A stretch of 64,000 bases of DNA from Phellopilus nigrolimitatus (taxonomy: Eukaryota; Basidiomycota; Agaricomycetes; Hymenochaetales; Hymenochaetaceae): the NCBI GenBank assembly GCA_021029095.1, contig JAJOHG010000057.1:1-64000 (forward strand), in the 5' to 3' direction. Position 1 is the first letter of the stretch, and each line of letters begins with the position of its first letter. The translations under genes and the position numbers were made by a program. A model generated the notes under the pieces. That model was not told the DNA's origin. It was given only the letters and a program-made list of their open reading frames with translations, and did no database searches. Shown here one piece after another: positions 35,861-45,073 of the stretch.

Positions 35861-35891
35861 AAAAAAAATCGCTTTGTTGTGTATGCTATTA

Positions 35892-36676
35892 CAGTCATTC
35901 ACCGGTCAATGGGACATCACCACTCAATGGGACACCCGCCTAAAACACCCATTTCTCAACCGTTTTTTCCAATTAATTTTGCGATCTCGAGCTTGAATGC
36001 ATGTCAAAGTACTGTATACCAAGTGTGAGCCAGCCAGGCTCAGTATTGCTTGAGAAATGCTCAAAATACAGTCAAATCGTACTAAAATGGTAACTGCAAC
36101 TTGGTGTGACACAATACATTCTGCCTTCTGCACAAATTTTCTCCCTTTGGATCTACACTGATTTTTCATATAATGAGAGGAGAATATGTCTGTAACATAA
36201 ACATGACATTATATGAAGGAGAATCTGAACAGATCTTGAGAATGACAGTATATATGCTCTATCCTATCATGAGGTCACAGGTGTTACAGAAGTCCCATAT
36301 GTGTCCTAGATGGCTTCGAAGACAATTTAATTATTCAACATTATATAAATCCATGGTTAGAGGCATATTCACGAAGAGGACATCTGTAGCTACCAGTACA
36401 TGCACTTTGGTGGCCAGTACCACCCGTAGTTACTCTACTATTGTGGTAAGGGTCGTGGGAAAGCTACTGTCCCATTGAGCGGTGAGGAGCAAAAACGTCA
36501 CAACTTTTTGTTTTCACTATATCTCTTTCATATCTCCTTTATTTTACACAAAATTCTGTAAGGACATTCTAAAGTAGTTTGTTTACCTTCCAGTATTTTT
36601 TGTTTCGTGAAAAAGGGGAAACATGTGGTTGAGTTCGCGATGGCGATTTGGTGTCCCATTGACCGGTGAATGACTG
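35892..36676. mobile_element. 785-base TA-flanked element, Tc1/mariner-like, non-autonomous
   Basis: Both ends begin CAGTCATTCACCGGTCAATG in inverted orientation and are flanked by TA (35890-35891 and 36677-36678). CAGT termini with a TA target are typical of Tc1/mariner-type transposons. Related words (CACTCAATGGGACA, and CCCATTGAGCGGTGA near 36470) occur internally. The only internal frame of note (36173-36478, plus) shows no DDE motif, so the element lacks a transposase. Confidence 0.8.
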
Positions 36677-36766
36677 TATTACGTAATGCCGGGAATTCAT
36701 TTTTACTTGCGAGCAGGAGAGAGCGCGAGTGAAGGTTAGATATGATTTTGGCAGCTGACTACATAG

Positions 36767-37065
36767 TAAACAGAATCTGCAATAGAAATCCGGCTCAGTC
36801 TAGACGGTACGAGACTCGTGTATATTAGTCTATCTACCTGCAATAGAAATCCGGCTAATTACAGGTAGTGAGTAAGGAAATAAACTAGCGGCAGACTAAT
36901 ATGCTCACCTCAGTCTAGACGGTACGAGACTGAGGTGCGCATATAGACAGAAAAATTGTAAATAGTGTCAGCCGCTCCGGCATCACATAATATGAGACAA
37001 AACAAAATAGGAAACACTTCGCCACCGACACGCGAGCTGCTTATGTCATGTATACAATCTCAACA
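36767..37065 (-). repeat. 3' LTR of the copia element
   Basis: 299 bases, same as the 5' LTR except for a single visible substitution. Confidence 0.9.
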
Positions 37066-37075
37066 CTCCCCCTCA
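37066..37075 (-). promoter_or_regulatory. polypurine tract
   Basis: The element strand reads TGAGGGGGAG immediately before the 3' LTR, the expected site for plus-strand priming. Confidence 0.75.
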
Positions 37076-37085
37076 GCGCAGCGTG

Positions 37086-40000
37086 TCAGTTCATACCCAA
37101 TAAGTCGATGCAAGACCAGTGAGCCGCCGGAGGAAGCGGCTTGGTAAGCATATCGGCTGGGTTTTTGTCGCCGCGGATATGAATAAATTCGACCCGGCGT
37201 TTCTTGACTTCATCACGTATATGGTGAACGGGAATATCAATGTGTTTCGTACGCGAGTGAAAAACCGGATTAGCGGCCATCTGTATCGCCGCTTGATTAT
37301 CCACGTAAATTTTGATTGGTTCTCTTCCGAACTCCCGACCAATCTCCTGAAAGAAATTACGCAGCCACAGCCCTTCCCGAGTGCAGATTGATGCTGCCAA
37401 ATATTCAGCTTCTGCCGTTGACGTAGCGACCACGCTTTGCTTCTTCGCTTTCCATCCGACTGGTCCTCCATTGACCATAAACACGTAACCTCCGATCGAC
37501 TTTCGATCGCCAAGGTCCCCCGCCCAATCCGAATCAGCAGAAACCAAACGGTTTCTTCTCCGCCGCTCCCCCTCGATACATTATCCCTAGCTCCATCGAA
37601 CCCTTTAGGTACCTTAGTACGCGCTTCGCTGCCATCCAATGTATTAGTTTTGGCTTTTGCAAGAACCGCGCTAGTATATTTACTGCTAGCGCGATGTCAA
37701 TGCGGAGGACGGTAGCTAAAAAAAGGAGTTCCCCGATCAAACTTGAAAACGGCCACGGTTGGGTCTCGAATCCCTCCGATTCATCTTGATCAAAAATAGT
37801 TAACGCATTTCGTGCCATCGGCGTCCTGACAGTGTTTGCATCAAGAAGACCATATTTCTCTAGTGCGCGCTTAATTTTGATCGGTGCCGAAATCTTGACC
37901 CAGCCGTCTTTGGTATTCTTTTCTACGGTTAGGCCCAACTGTACGGCACGTTGCGTTGCGAATTTCTCCTTGAATTGAAAGTCGGATCCTATATCACCCC
38001 TGAATCGATCGGCTTCTTTCTTTCCAGACGCCGAACTACACGCCGCTGTGCAGTCATCGACATGTGTTGCTACAATAGACTCCCCCTCGGCGTCTGACCG
38101 GTGATACACACTGGGGGCGCTAACGAGCCGGTGATAGCCGTGACGATCTAGTCTTCCAGATAGGTGATCGGCCCATGCACGCGCGCCTTGACGTAAACCG
38201 TACAGCGCGCGGTTTAGTCGGCATACAGGGTCGTGTATCCCTGCCGGAGCCAATTCTTTTAGGCCGGTTGGAAATTCAACAACAAGGTCGTTTTTGTCGA
38301 GGGGGCTGTGGAGATAAGCGGAATTAATGTCGATCGTGACGAGATCCGAGGTAGATTCTGCACTGAGAGCCATGACTATTTTGGCCGCAACATAATCACC
38401 TGAGGCTGCAAAGGTTTCATCAAATTCTAGGCCTTCAACTTGAGAATCGCCGCGTGCCACCCATCGGGCACGGTAATCGAGAGAACCGTCGACATTTTCT
38501 TTAACATTGAAAACCCACATTCCCTGGATCACGTGCAGATCATCAGGACGGGGAACAATTTCCCAGACGTCCATGCCGTCAAGTTTACTTAGTTCATAAT
38601 TCATTTGAGTTTTCCATTCTGCCGCTTGGGCAGAATTGAGGGCCTCGCTCGCGGAGCGAGGGATGGGAATGCCAGCGACGACACGTCTGGCTTTGGTGGC
38701 ATTTGCGCGCTCGTTGTCGTTTGGAACATGGTCCAAATGGGACAGCGTACGCTCTTGGTCAATTCCTGCGGCACGCCGTTCTGTGGTCTGTGGGACACGG
38801 GCGGATCGGCGAGGATTAACCTCTACAGGATCTGCACGGGCATGCTCTCCCTCCTCAGAAAGGGATGGTCCGTCTTCGGACTCATCATTGGCAATGTATT
38901 CAGTAACGGGGGATCTGCGTTGCGTAAAACGACCCTGTTCATCGAAGACAACGTCACGTGAGAAAGTGATTTCACGGCTGGCGGGATTCATGATTTTCCA
39001 TGCCGCATCGTCACGTACACCCACGAAAATTCCGCGTTCTGCTTTTGGATCGAGCTTCTTACGGAGCTCAGGGACGATCCGAGCATATGCCACACAGCCG
39101 AAGATCCGGAGATGACGGACGTCAGGCTTCCTCTTGTGCAAGATCTCAAACGGAGTCTTGCCAGGGTCTAGAAAGGCCGCGCTCAAGCGATTGTGACAGT
39201 ACGTGAAGTAAGCATATGCCTCCGCCCAATACGCGCGAGGGAGATTAGCGGTGTGCAGCATGGATCGGACGGCATCTGCGCCAGTCCGATTCATTCGCTC
39301 CGCTAGACCGTTCTGTTCATGACGGTGAGGGGCCGTCAAACGGTGGACTATGCCGTTCACGGCATTGTATGTGTGCATTTCGTGGTTGACAAACTCTGTC
39401 CCGTTGTCCGTGTGAAGAGCACGCGCAGTCACGTCGAATTGGGTTTTCAGGGACGCCACGACTTCCTTCCATTTTGCGAGGACGGTTTCCGAGGATTTAT
39501 CCTTTAAAGGATATTGGTAAAGATAGCCGCTAGCCCCATCCGTGAATTTTAAAGAATAGATCGCCCCTCCAAACGATCGGTCTAGCATATACTCAATGTC
39601 TGAGTGAATTACATCGCCAGGGTTCAGTGAATGGTCTGGCCGACTGGGCGCGCTAGTCGCGGGGAGTTTCCCGAGGATACACCCTTCACATCGGTGATGG
39701 TCTTCCCCGTGAGCGATCTCCATTCCAGTCACTGTGCCGTTCTCGGCCATCGCGAGAAGTTTATCGGAACCTGCATGCCCAAAGCGTTCGTGCCAAACCT
39801 GAAGAGGCTGGCGCTGGTCTCGATCAGGTGTCACAAGACTAGCCGACTCGTGATTCACGGCCATGCGCAAATGGAAAAGATGCCCGATCTGATTCCCATA
39901 GCCAAAAGTTCTCCCGTCACGGTTGAGATAGCATCGACCGTTTGTAAAATTCACGTTGACTCCGCATGCCATAAGTTTGGATACTGACATGAGGCTCGTT

Positions 40001-40425
40001 TCGATCTCCGGAGTATGCAATACCCCCGATATGGCGACTTCGGTTACTTCTCCCTTGTGAAGGAATTTAGCAACGATCGTCCCGCGCCCGATTGCTAAAA
40101 GGGTCCCGCCTTTTTGAGCAGTAGACACACTAAACGGCTCAATAACTGTGTATTTAGAAAATTCGAGCCGGTGCTTCGCCATATGGGACGTGGCACCAGA
40201 ATCCATAAGCCACGCGTTGCCCCTGAGACCCTGGGCTCCTGCATTCAGCGCGAACGTCTGTGTGGGTGTGGCGGCCGCAAGATTTGCGCTTTCCGATTGG
40301 GAATCGGATTTCTCCGCGGGCGCTGCGGCATTTGCGGTTTCCTTCGTATTATTAGCTGCCGGTGCGTCCTTTTTGGTTTGGTGCAGACGGCTTGGACGTG
40401 GCCGCGTTCGTTGCAGTTCCAACAA
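37086..40425 (-). CDS. pol: copia pol polyprotein, frame broken near the RNase H boundary
   Basis: The main frame (40425-37534, 963 codons) has an aspartic protease with WLMDSGATSHMA, a GAG-pre-integrase region with WHERFGHAG and the HHCC-type zinc site (H..CEGCILGK), and an integrase core (DVIHSDIEYM, ALHTDNGTEFVN, HEQNGLAERMNRT). The reverse transcriptase follows (VFNVKENVDGSLDYRARWVA, ESIVATHVDDCTAAC in place of YVDD). The frame ends after EKKPFGFC, while the next phase continues from 37547 as VSADSDWAGDLGDRKS, STAEAEYLAAS and YVDNQAAIQMA, which is RNase H, ending at 37086. One extra T in the GTTTGG run would explain this. The catalytic residues themselves are kept. Confidence 0.88.
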
Positions 40426-41396
40426 ATCACCCCGGAACGGCCGCGGCCTTGGGGTCTACCCTGACCACCGGTGCGCATCGCTGTCTCGCTAGAGGACGCT
40501 TTCTTCTGGCCCTTGTCCATATCGAGTTTGAGCTGGTGGACTTCCAAAATTTTGATAAGTGCTTCTGGGTCTGTGATTGTGTGACCTAGCATCGCGAACG
40601 AATCCCAATCTCCGGTGAGAGATCCGAGGATAACCATAAGCCATTCCTCATTCGGGAGAGATCCACCGGCGTTAATGAGCGTGGCACGTCGCTTGCGGAG
40701 TTCCTGAATATGAGCATCCATACGTTCGGACGATTGAATTCTTTTGGATCGGAGATTTGCGTTGGCAAGAGATTTGGCCATCACATTTTTCTTGCCAAAG
40801 CGATCGGCTAACGCGTCCCAAAATTGTTTAGCCTCCTTCGTCGGGTGCTCGGCAATGAGTGTCATGTCGACGTTTAGGGCTATATGCGCTAGCGCGCGGC
40901 TATTTTTCATCCTCCACACCGGAAACGTCGTGTCATAGTCGGAATCGGTCTTGGCCGGTTCCTTAAACGTCCCATCAACGTAACCCATTAAGCTTTTAGA
41001 TTCGAGAATCATCTCGATAACTGACTTCCAAGGGAAGTAGTTCTCTCCATTAGCTTTTAGCTTGTTGTCATCCGACAAATTCTGGATCGACATCCCTTGA
41101 TCGTTTCCCGACATGTCGGCTGGCCTTTGTGAAGTAACGGGATTATTAGACGTAGTAGACGTAACTGTTGTTGGTCCGTAACCTGGAGGGAAAGGTACAA
41201 CCGCTTCTGCGCCGCGACCCTGAATTTCACTTCCTGCTTCGCTCTCAACGTCGCCGTCCTCCGCGCTCTCGTACTCTGAGTCAGGTACCGCGGTTTCGCG
41301 AACGTTTCTCGGGACCGTTGCCTCGATATAGGCTGGATCTTCGTTAATTGCCAATCCTAGGGTCACGCGCTGTCCTCTAGTGAGTCTCGGGTGCAT
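40245..41396 (-). CDS. gag: copia gag polyprotein
   Basis: 383 codons from ATG at 41396. An acidic N-terminus is followed by the retrotransposon gag core (LKANGENYFPWKSVIEMILE, then SRALAHIALNVDMTLIAEHP and AKQFWDALADRFGKKN). The CCHC zinc knuckle CWNCNERGHVQAVC comes next. It forms the particle and binds the RNA genome. The natural continuation into pol (CTKPKKDAPAANN) lies in another phase, so in this copy gag runs on into a meaningless Arg/Pro tail to 40245. Confidence 0.9.
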   Translation of the reverse strand: MHPRLTRGQRVTLGLAINEDPAYIEATVPRNVRETAVPDSEYESAEDGDVESEAGSEIQGRGAEAVVPFPPGYGPTTVTSTTSNNPVTSQRPADMSGNDQGMSIQNLSDDNKLKANGENYFPWKSVIEMILESKSLMGYVDGTFKEPAKTDSDYDTTFPVWRMKNSRALAHIALNVDMTLIAEHPTKEAKQFWDALADRFGKKNVMAKSLANANLRSKRIQSSERMDAHIQELRKRRATLINAGGSLPNEEWLMVILGSLTGDWDSFAMLGHTITDPEALIKILEVHQLKLDMDKGQKKASSSETAMRTGGQGRPQGRGRSGVICWNCNERGHVQAVCTKPKRTHRQLIIRRKPQMPQRPRRNPIPNRKAQILRPPHPHRRSR

Positions 41397-41449
41397 ACAC
41401 CTTTAGTACCGTAACTCTGTAGTTTCCGATGCAGTGGTTCAGGGCGCAA

Positions 41450-41460
41450 GGCTCATAACC
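41450..41460 (-). promoter_or_regulatory. primer-binding site, half-tRNA initiator-Met type
   Basis: Directly inside the 5' LTR, the element strand reads GGTTATGAGCC. Its complement GGCTCATAACC is the anticodon-loop region (CAT) of eukaryotic initiator tRNA-Met. Some copia-type elements prime from an internal, half-tRNA fragment rather than the tRNA 3' end, and this site fits that mode. Confidence 0.7.
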
Positions 41461-41759
41461 TAAACAGAATCTGCAATAGAAATCCGGCTCAGTCTAGACG
41501 GTACGAGACTCGTGTATATTAGTCTATCTACCTGCAATAGAAATCCGGCTAATTACAGGTAGTGAGTAAGGAAATAAACTAGCGGCAGACTAATATGCTC
41601 ACCTCAGTCTAGACGGTACGAGACTGAGGTGTGCATATAGACAGAAAAATTGTAAATAGTGTCAGCCGCTCCGGCATCACATAATATGAGACAAAACAAA
41701 ATAGGAAACACTTCGCCACCGACACGCGAGCTGCTTATGTCATGTATACAATCTCAACA
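41461..41759 (-). repeat. 5' LTR of the copia element
   Basis: 299 bases. On the element strand it starts TGTTGAGATTGTATACATG and ends CAGATTCTGTTTA. Two internal copies of TGCAATAGAAATCCGGCT (plus strand) and two of CAGTCTAGACGGTACGAGAC lie within it and may be regulatory repeats. Confidence 0.9.
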
Positions 41760-41764
41760 CATAG

Positions 41765-42404
41765 CAGTATAATGAGATTCCTTTACAAATTTGATTGACT
41801 TTCTCGTTCTAACTCTCTATGGCATGGCATTATTCTGCATTCGCTAAAGACGCTTCGTCTAAAATGTCAGTTCAAACTTACTCAAGAAAAATAAATAAGG
41901 TACATTCATGCTTTTCACCCATTTGTCACGGTCGTGACGAGGATTCCCACACCACACCGCCCCTTCGAGCTCTTCGTGTTTCCCCCAAGAGTTTTATCAG
42001 AGACTGTCTAACATGTTTCTTAAACTTCTGGCGTTCCGGGTTGGTCTTGTCTTTCTGCGTGCAAGCACCAGCAAGCCCGTGCATAGTGCGAGCGTAAAGT
42101 GCCAAAAGCTCAGTTCCAACTTTCTGTTAAGACTGAAGCGGCCGGTCACGTCAGACGTAGAGTCAGTAGTTTCTCTTCTAACGCGTTACCTATGGCCATC
42201 CATACTCAAAGTCAGCACCGACACCCGCCCACGACGGGCAACCAGCGCCGCCGACGCCGCTGTCTGAACTTCTCCGCTGACGCGTAGGTACGGTTTCGCG
42301 AACCAGCTTCGTTCTCAGCTGCAATACCTGAGCTCGAATTTGCTCGCGCCTTCCCACGCGGAACCAGCGGCCGTAATTAGCGCTGACCATACCATCTCGG
42401 CTCC
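41765..42404. other. no supported gene
   Basis: Short frames only (41819-42097 and 42099-42287, plus). No similarity to the other blocks in the window that I can see. Confidence 0.4.
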
Positions 42405-43067
42405 GGAAGCAAATGTTGAGGGCTGGAAGTGATGCCATTGGTGGACGCCGATTCTATTCAAGCGGAGCTCGAAACACGGTCTGGGACGCGATAAATAGAG
42501 CGCAGGTCCGCCCCTCCTGCTCGTTAGTTCCTTGTTCTCCTACCTCTACCAACTCCAGCCAGAGCACGCATACTATTTTCATTTACCCTTCTCCCGTCTT
42601 ACCTCTGTCGATGACTTGAAGCCCCTTCGTAAGCATATTACTTCGTTTCAAGCTTGTGCCACCTGCTCACGAGAGCGCGTCGTAGAGTCCATGCCACTCG
42701 AGACTAGCACGGGCATCGCCACTATCTTTTCTGAGCCCAACCCTCACTCACTCCCATCCACGCTTGCTATGCTGACGTTCAATGCCTTGCCTCTTTATGA
42801 GTTTCTCGACTGTGCCACTTGTTTCTGACATTAATCCATATCCACGGGAAATGATCAGGAAGAGCGACGGCCTCTTCTTGCCATTTTGATACGAGTAGTG
42901 CTGGAGATAGCAGTGTGAAACCATTGGTGAGACCTGAATGATATTCACAAACGCGCTCAAAATTGAGACTGGCGGTTGTAGATTTTCCTTCGGAGTTTCT
43001 GTGATTTTCCAAGTCCTATCGCATCGCGCACAGGCGCGCGTCAACAGAAACGAAATAGGACCGTTAG

Positions 43068-43430
43068 CTCTCCTTCCATAATGTGGCAGTCCGATGGAGT
43101 CGTCCATCCAGTTTAAATTGTGACGGGCTGACAGTCCGGGCTGCTGGCAAAAGCCGCGGAAGTGCACCTAGTTTGTCCAAGTCGGTTCGAGGCCAGCTCT
43201 CCTTCCATAATGTGGCAACTCGATGGAGTCGTCCGTCCAGCTGAGGCGGGCTGACAGTCCGAACTGCTGGCAAAAGCCGCGGAAGTGTATCTAGCCTTTC
43301 GACGACGTTTCGGAGCCAGCGCATGGCTTCCATAATGTGGTTAGGTCGATGGAGTCAGACTTAGTCCAGTTTCGACTGCGACGGGCTGACAGTCCGGCCT
43401 GCTGGCAAATAGCCGCGGAAGCCAGCGCTG
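43068..43430. repeat. 127-base tandem repeat, about three units
   Basis: Units begin TTCCATAATGTGG and contain CGATGGAGTCGTCC, GACGGGCTGACAGTCC and GCTGGCAAAAGCCGCGGAAG. Starts fall near 43074, 43203 and 43328. The same array exists in the other copy (59190-59545). Minus-strand open frames across it (43064-43333) merely follow the repeat period. Confidence 0.75.
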
Positions 43431-44046
43431 TCGGCGGTGCGATGCCTTAGCTGCTGTCCAGCGTTGTGCTGACGACGGGCGCGCGTTCGTGTCACCGAGG
43501 GTTCCACAAGGAAACCCTAAGTCTCATATGAAGCAGCGCTACACTTGTCCTTCTCTTTCTGCTACCAGTGAGTGTCGTTTTGCATTCTGCCAACCTGCCA
43601 GTCCTGTTAATTACTAGCGTAGTTCGCCGACCCAATGACGTTCGCCCTCCTGACTCTAATTTATGGGGATTAGCGATTATAGTCGTCGCACTCCAGGTAT
43701 ATTACCCATGGAAACAATTATTTCGCGACAAATGATGTGACTTTCAGTGGAGTTGATATGGACATCTAGGAGTTACATAGTATTAGGAAACAACGGAACC
43801 CAAGAATAAAGTACAGTTCGAGACAAAGTATTGAAACACTAGTCCACAAATAAACATAGGTCTAAAGAACACAGTAAAGAGAGGAAAGAGCGTAAAGAGA
43901 GCAACGGAGAGATGACACGCAACAAGGAAACAGACCGCTCACAGTCTTCGAGGTCAGGGCCGGTCATCCGGGGTTCCGGACGGAGGTGTGAACGGCTCGA
44001 TCAGGTATCCGGACTGAGCTAACGGGATAGGATTGGAGTTCCTTCC

Positions 44047-44465
44047 TTACAGCGACATCCTTGTCTCCTCCTGCGAGCTTACGCTCGAGCTCGCGCCCCT
44101 TTTACGCATGACGTTCTCCGACACCCTCTTTTCGTTCATATCTGTGTCCGATGGGTCGGAGTCGCCTCTGCTGAACTCGAAGCCAGGGCGGTCGGTCGCA
44201 ACGATGGCGCCGGAGCGGCGGTCGAGGCTAAAGAGCAGCGGTGAGAGTTTCGATGCGATACCAACGTCCGTATCGTATGGGACAAGGAACATGCCAAAGC
44301 CCGAGTGCGAGGTGAGCGCAACGGCACTGGCAATGGACCCAGGCGGCGAAGCAAGGAAGACGCCCTTGCGCACGTGCCTGTGCGCGATCCCGACGAAGAG
44401 CATTAGACTACCGATGACGATCAGTACGATGGCGAGCGCATGACCTGCAAGAGGTCTGTTCGATG
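44047..44465 (-). pseudogene. 3' fragment of the DUF3433 gene with a premature stop
   Basis: Encodes the last membrane segment (LAIVLIVIGSLMLFVGIAH) and cytosolic tail of the protein at 60072-62657. Where the parent reads RMSLLGRNS, the copy reads RMSL then stop, by a single TTA to TAA change at about 44053. It lacks all upstream exons and its 5' side is fused to another gene fragment, so it is non-functional. Confidence 0.85.
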
Positions 44466-44986
44466 CGTGCAATCTGAATCTGACCCGCCTGCGGTCGTCT
44501 TCGACGGCGGCGCCTGATGTGTGGCCTGTCCCTTCGGCGCGCTCGTCGTCTTGGGATTGGGCTGCGCCTTCTGCGTGTTTCTGGCATTTTCCGCTGCAGC
44601 GGCGCTCCCGCCCGCCACATTGTTGGACGTAGACGACGGTTGGGTATCAGGCACACCAGTAGGCAACGTAACGGAGGTCACGTCTGGAATATCTCTCTGG
44701 GAAAGGTTAAGCTGGAGTGTGTCTCCGGGCGCGACGAGGACTGCGCGTTTTCGGGGCGCGGGTGCATGTGCGAAGCGCCTGACGCGCCTAATCATCCTGT
44801 GGTGCGCTGCTGGTAGTGATTCTGTGGCTGGCACGGACCGTCGTCATCGTCGTCGTCTCCGGCGTTCTCATCTCCGTCTCCGTCGCTATCGCCCGTGCCA
44901 GCGTAATCCGATGAGTCGTCACTGTCGCTACTCGAGTCCGTATCAGAACTCCCCTCTTCGTCGGAGTTGGTTCTGTTCCCGCCTGT
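44466..44986 (-). pseudogene. copy of the low-complexity exon of the alginate-lyase gene
   Basis: Matches 19545-20146: same minus-strand reading (MIRRVRRFAHAP, then VLVAPGDTLQLNLSQRDI and PPSKTTAGGSDSDCT) with a shortened Asp/Ser tract. No signal peptide or catalytic exon is present. It is joined at 44465/44466 to the DUF3433 fragment, and at about 44987 to DNA leading straight into the promoter of NTPase copy C. Confidence 0.85.
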
Positions 44987-45000
44987 GGTCTGCATTCTGA

Positions 45001-45073
45001 TTCCGGTCGGAGCTTGAATAAATTGGCTTCGTAAACGGCCGCGGCTAATTTACGATCCTTTTCTTTTCAAACC
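45001..45073 (+). promoter_or_regulatory. conserved upstream block of NTPase copy C
   Basis: GGTCGGAGCTTGAATAAATT and CGATCCTTTTCTTTTC precede ATGGCAGGTGC, as for copies A and B. Only about 87 bases separate the start codon from the foreign exon copy, so the promoter is short or was truncated at the junction. Confidence 0.6.

Larger units (their letters stand above)
36767..41759 (-). mobile_element. Ty1/copia LTR retrotransposon
   Basis: A complete element of 4993 bases on the minus strand with 299-base LTRs, a CATAG target duplication (36762-36766 and 41760-41764), primer-binding site, gag, pol and polypurine tract. The pol order protease, integrase, reverse transcriptase, RNase H defines copia. 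The LTRs differ at one position that I can find (C/T near the GAGGTGYGCATATAG site), implying a recent insertion. LTR ends on the element strand are TG..TA rather than TG..CA. Two single-base phase changes separate gag from pol and cut off RNase H. It is inserted between the two NTPase blocks. Confidence 0.92.
42405..44465. repeat. copy of the DUF3433 gene 3' end and downstream DNA
   Basis: About 2.06 kb nearly identical to 58519-60580, in direct orientation: both start GAGGG(C/T)TGGAAGTGATGCCA and run to GGTCTGTTCGATG. The copy ends exactly where it joins the alginate-lyase exon copy. Substitutions and small indels are scattered throughout, so the duplication is not brand new. Confidence 0.88.

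Noticed and set aside
41461..41759. LTR copy as a separate MITE or solo LTR
   Set aside because: It pairs with 36767-37065, both flanked by CATAG, with gag-pol in between.
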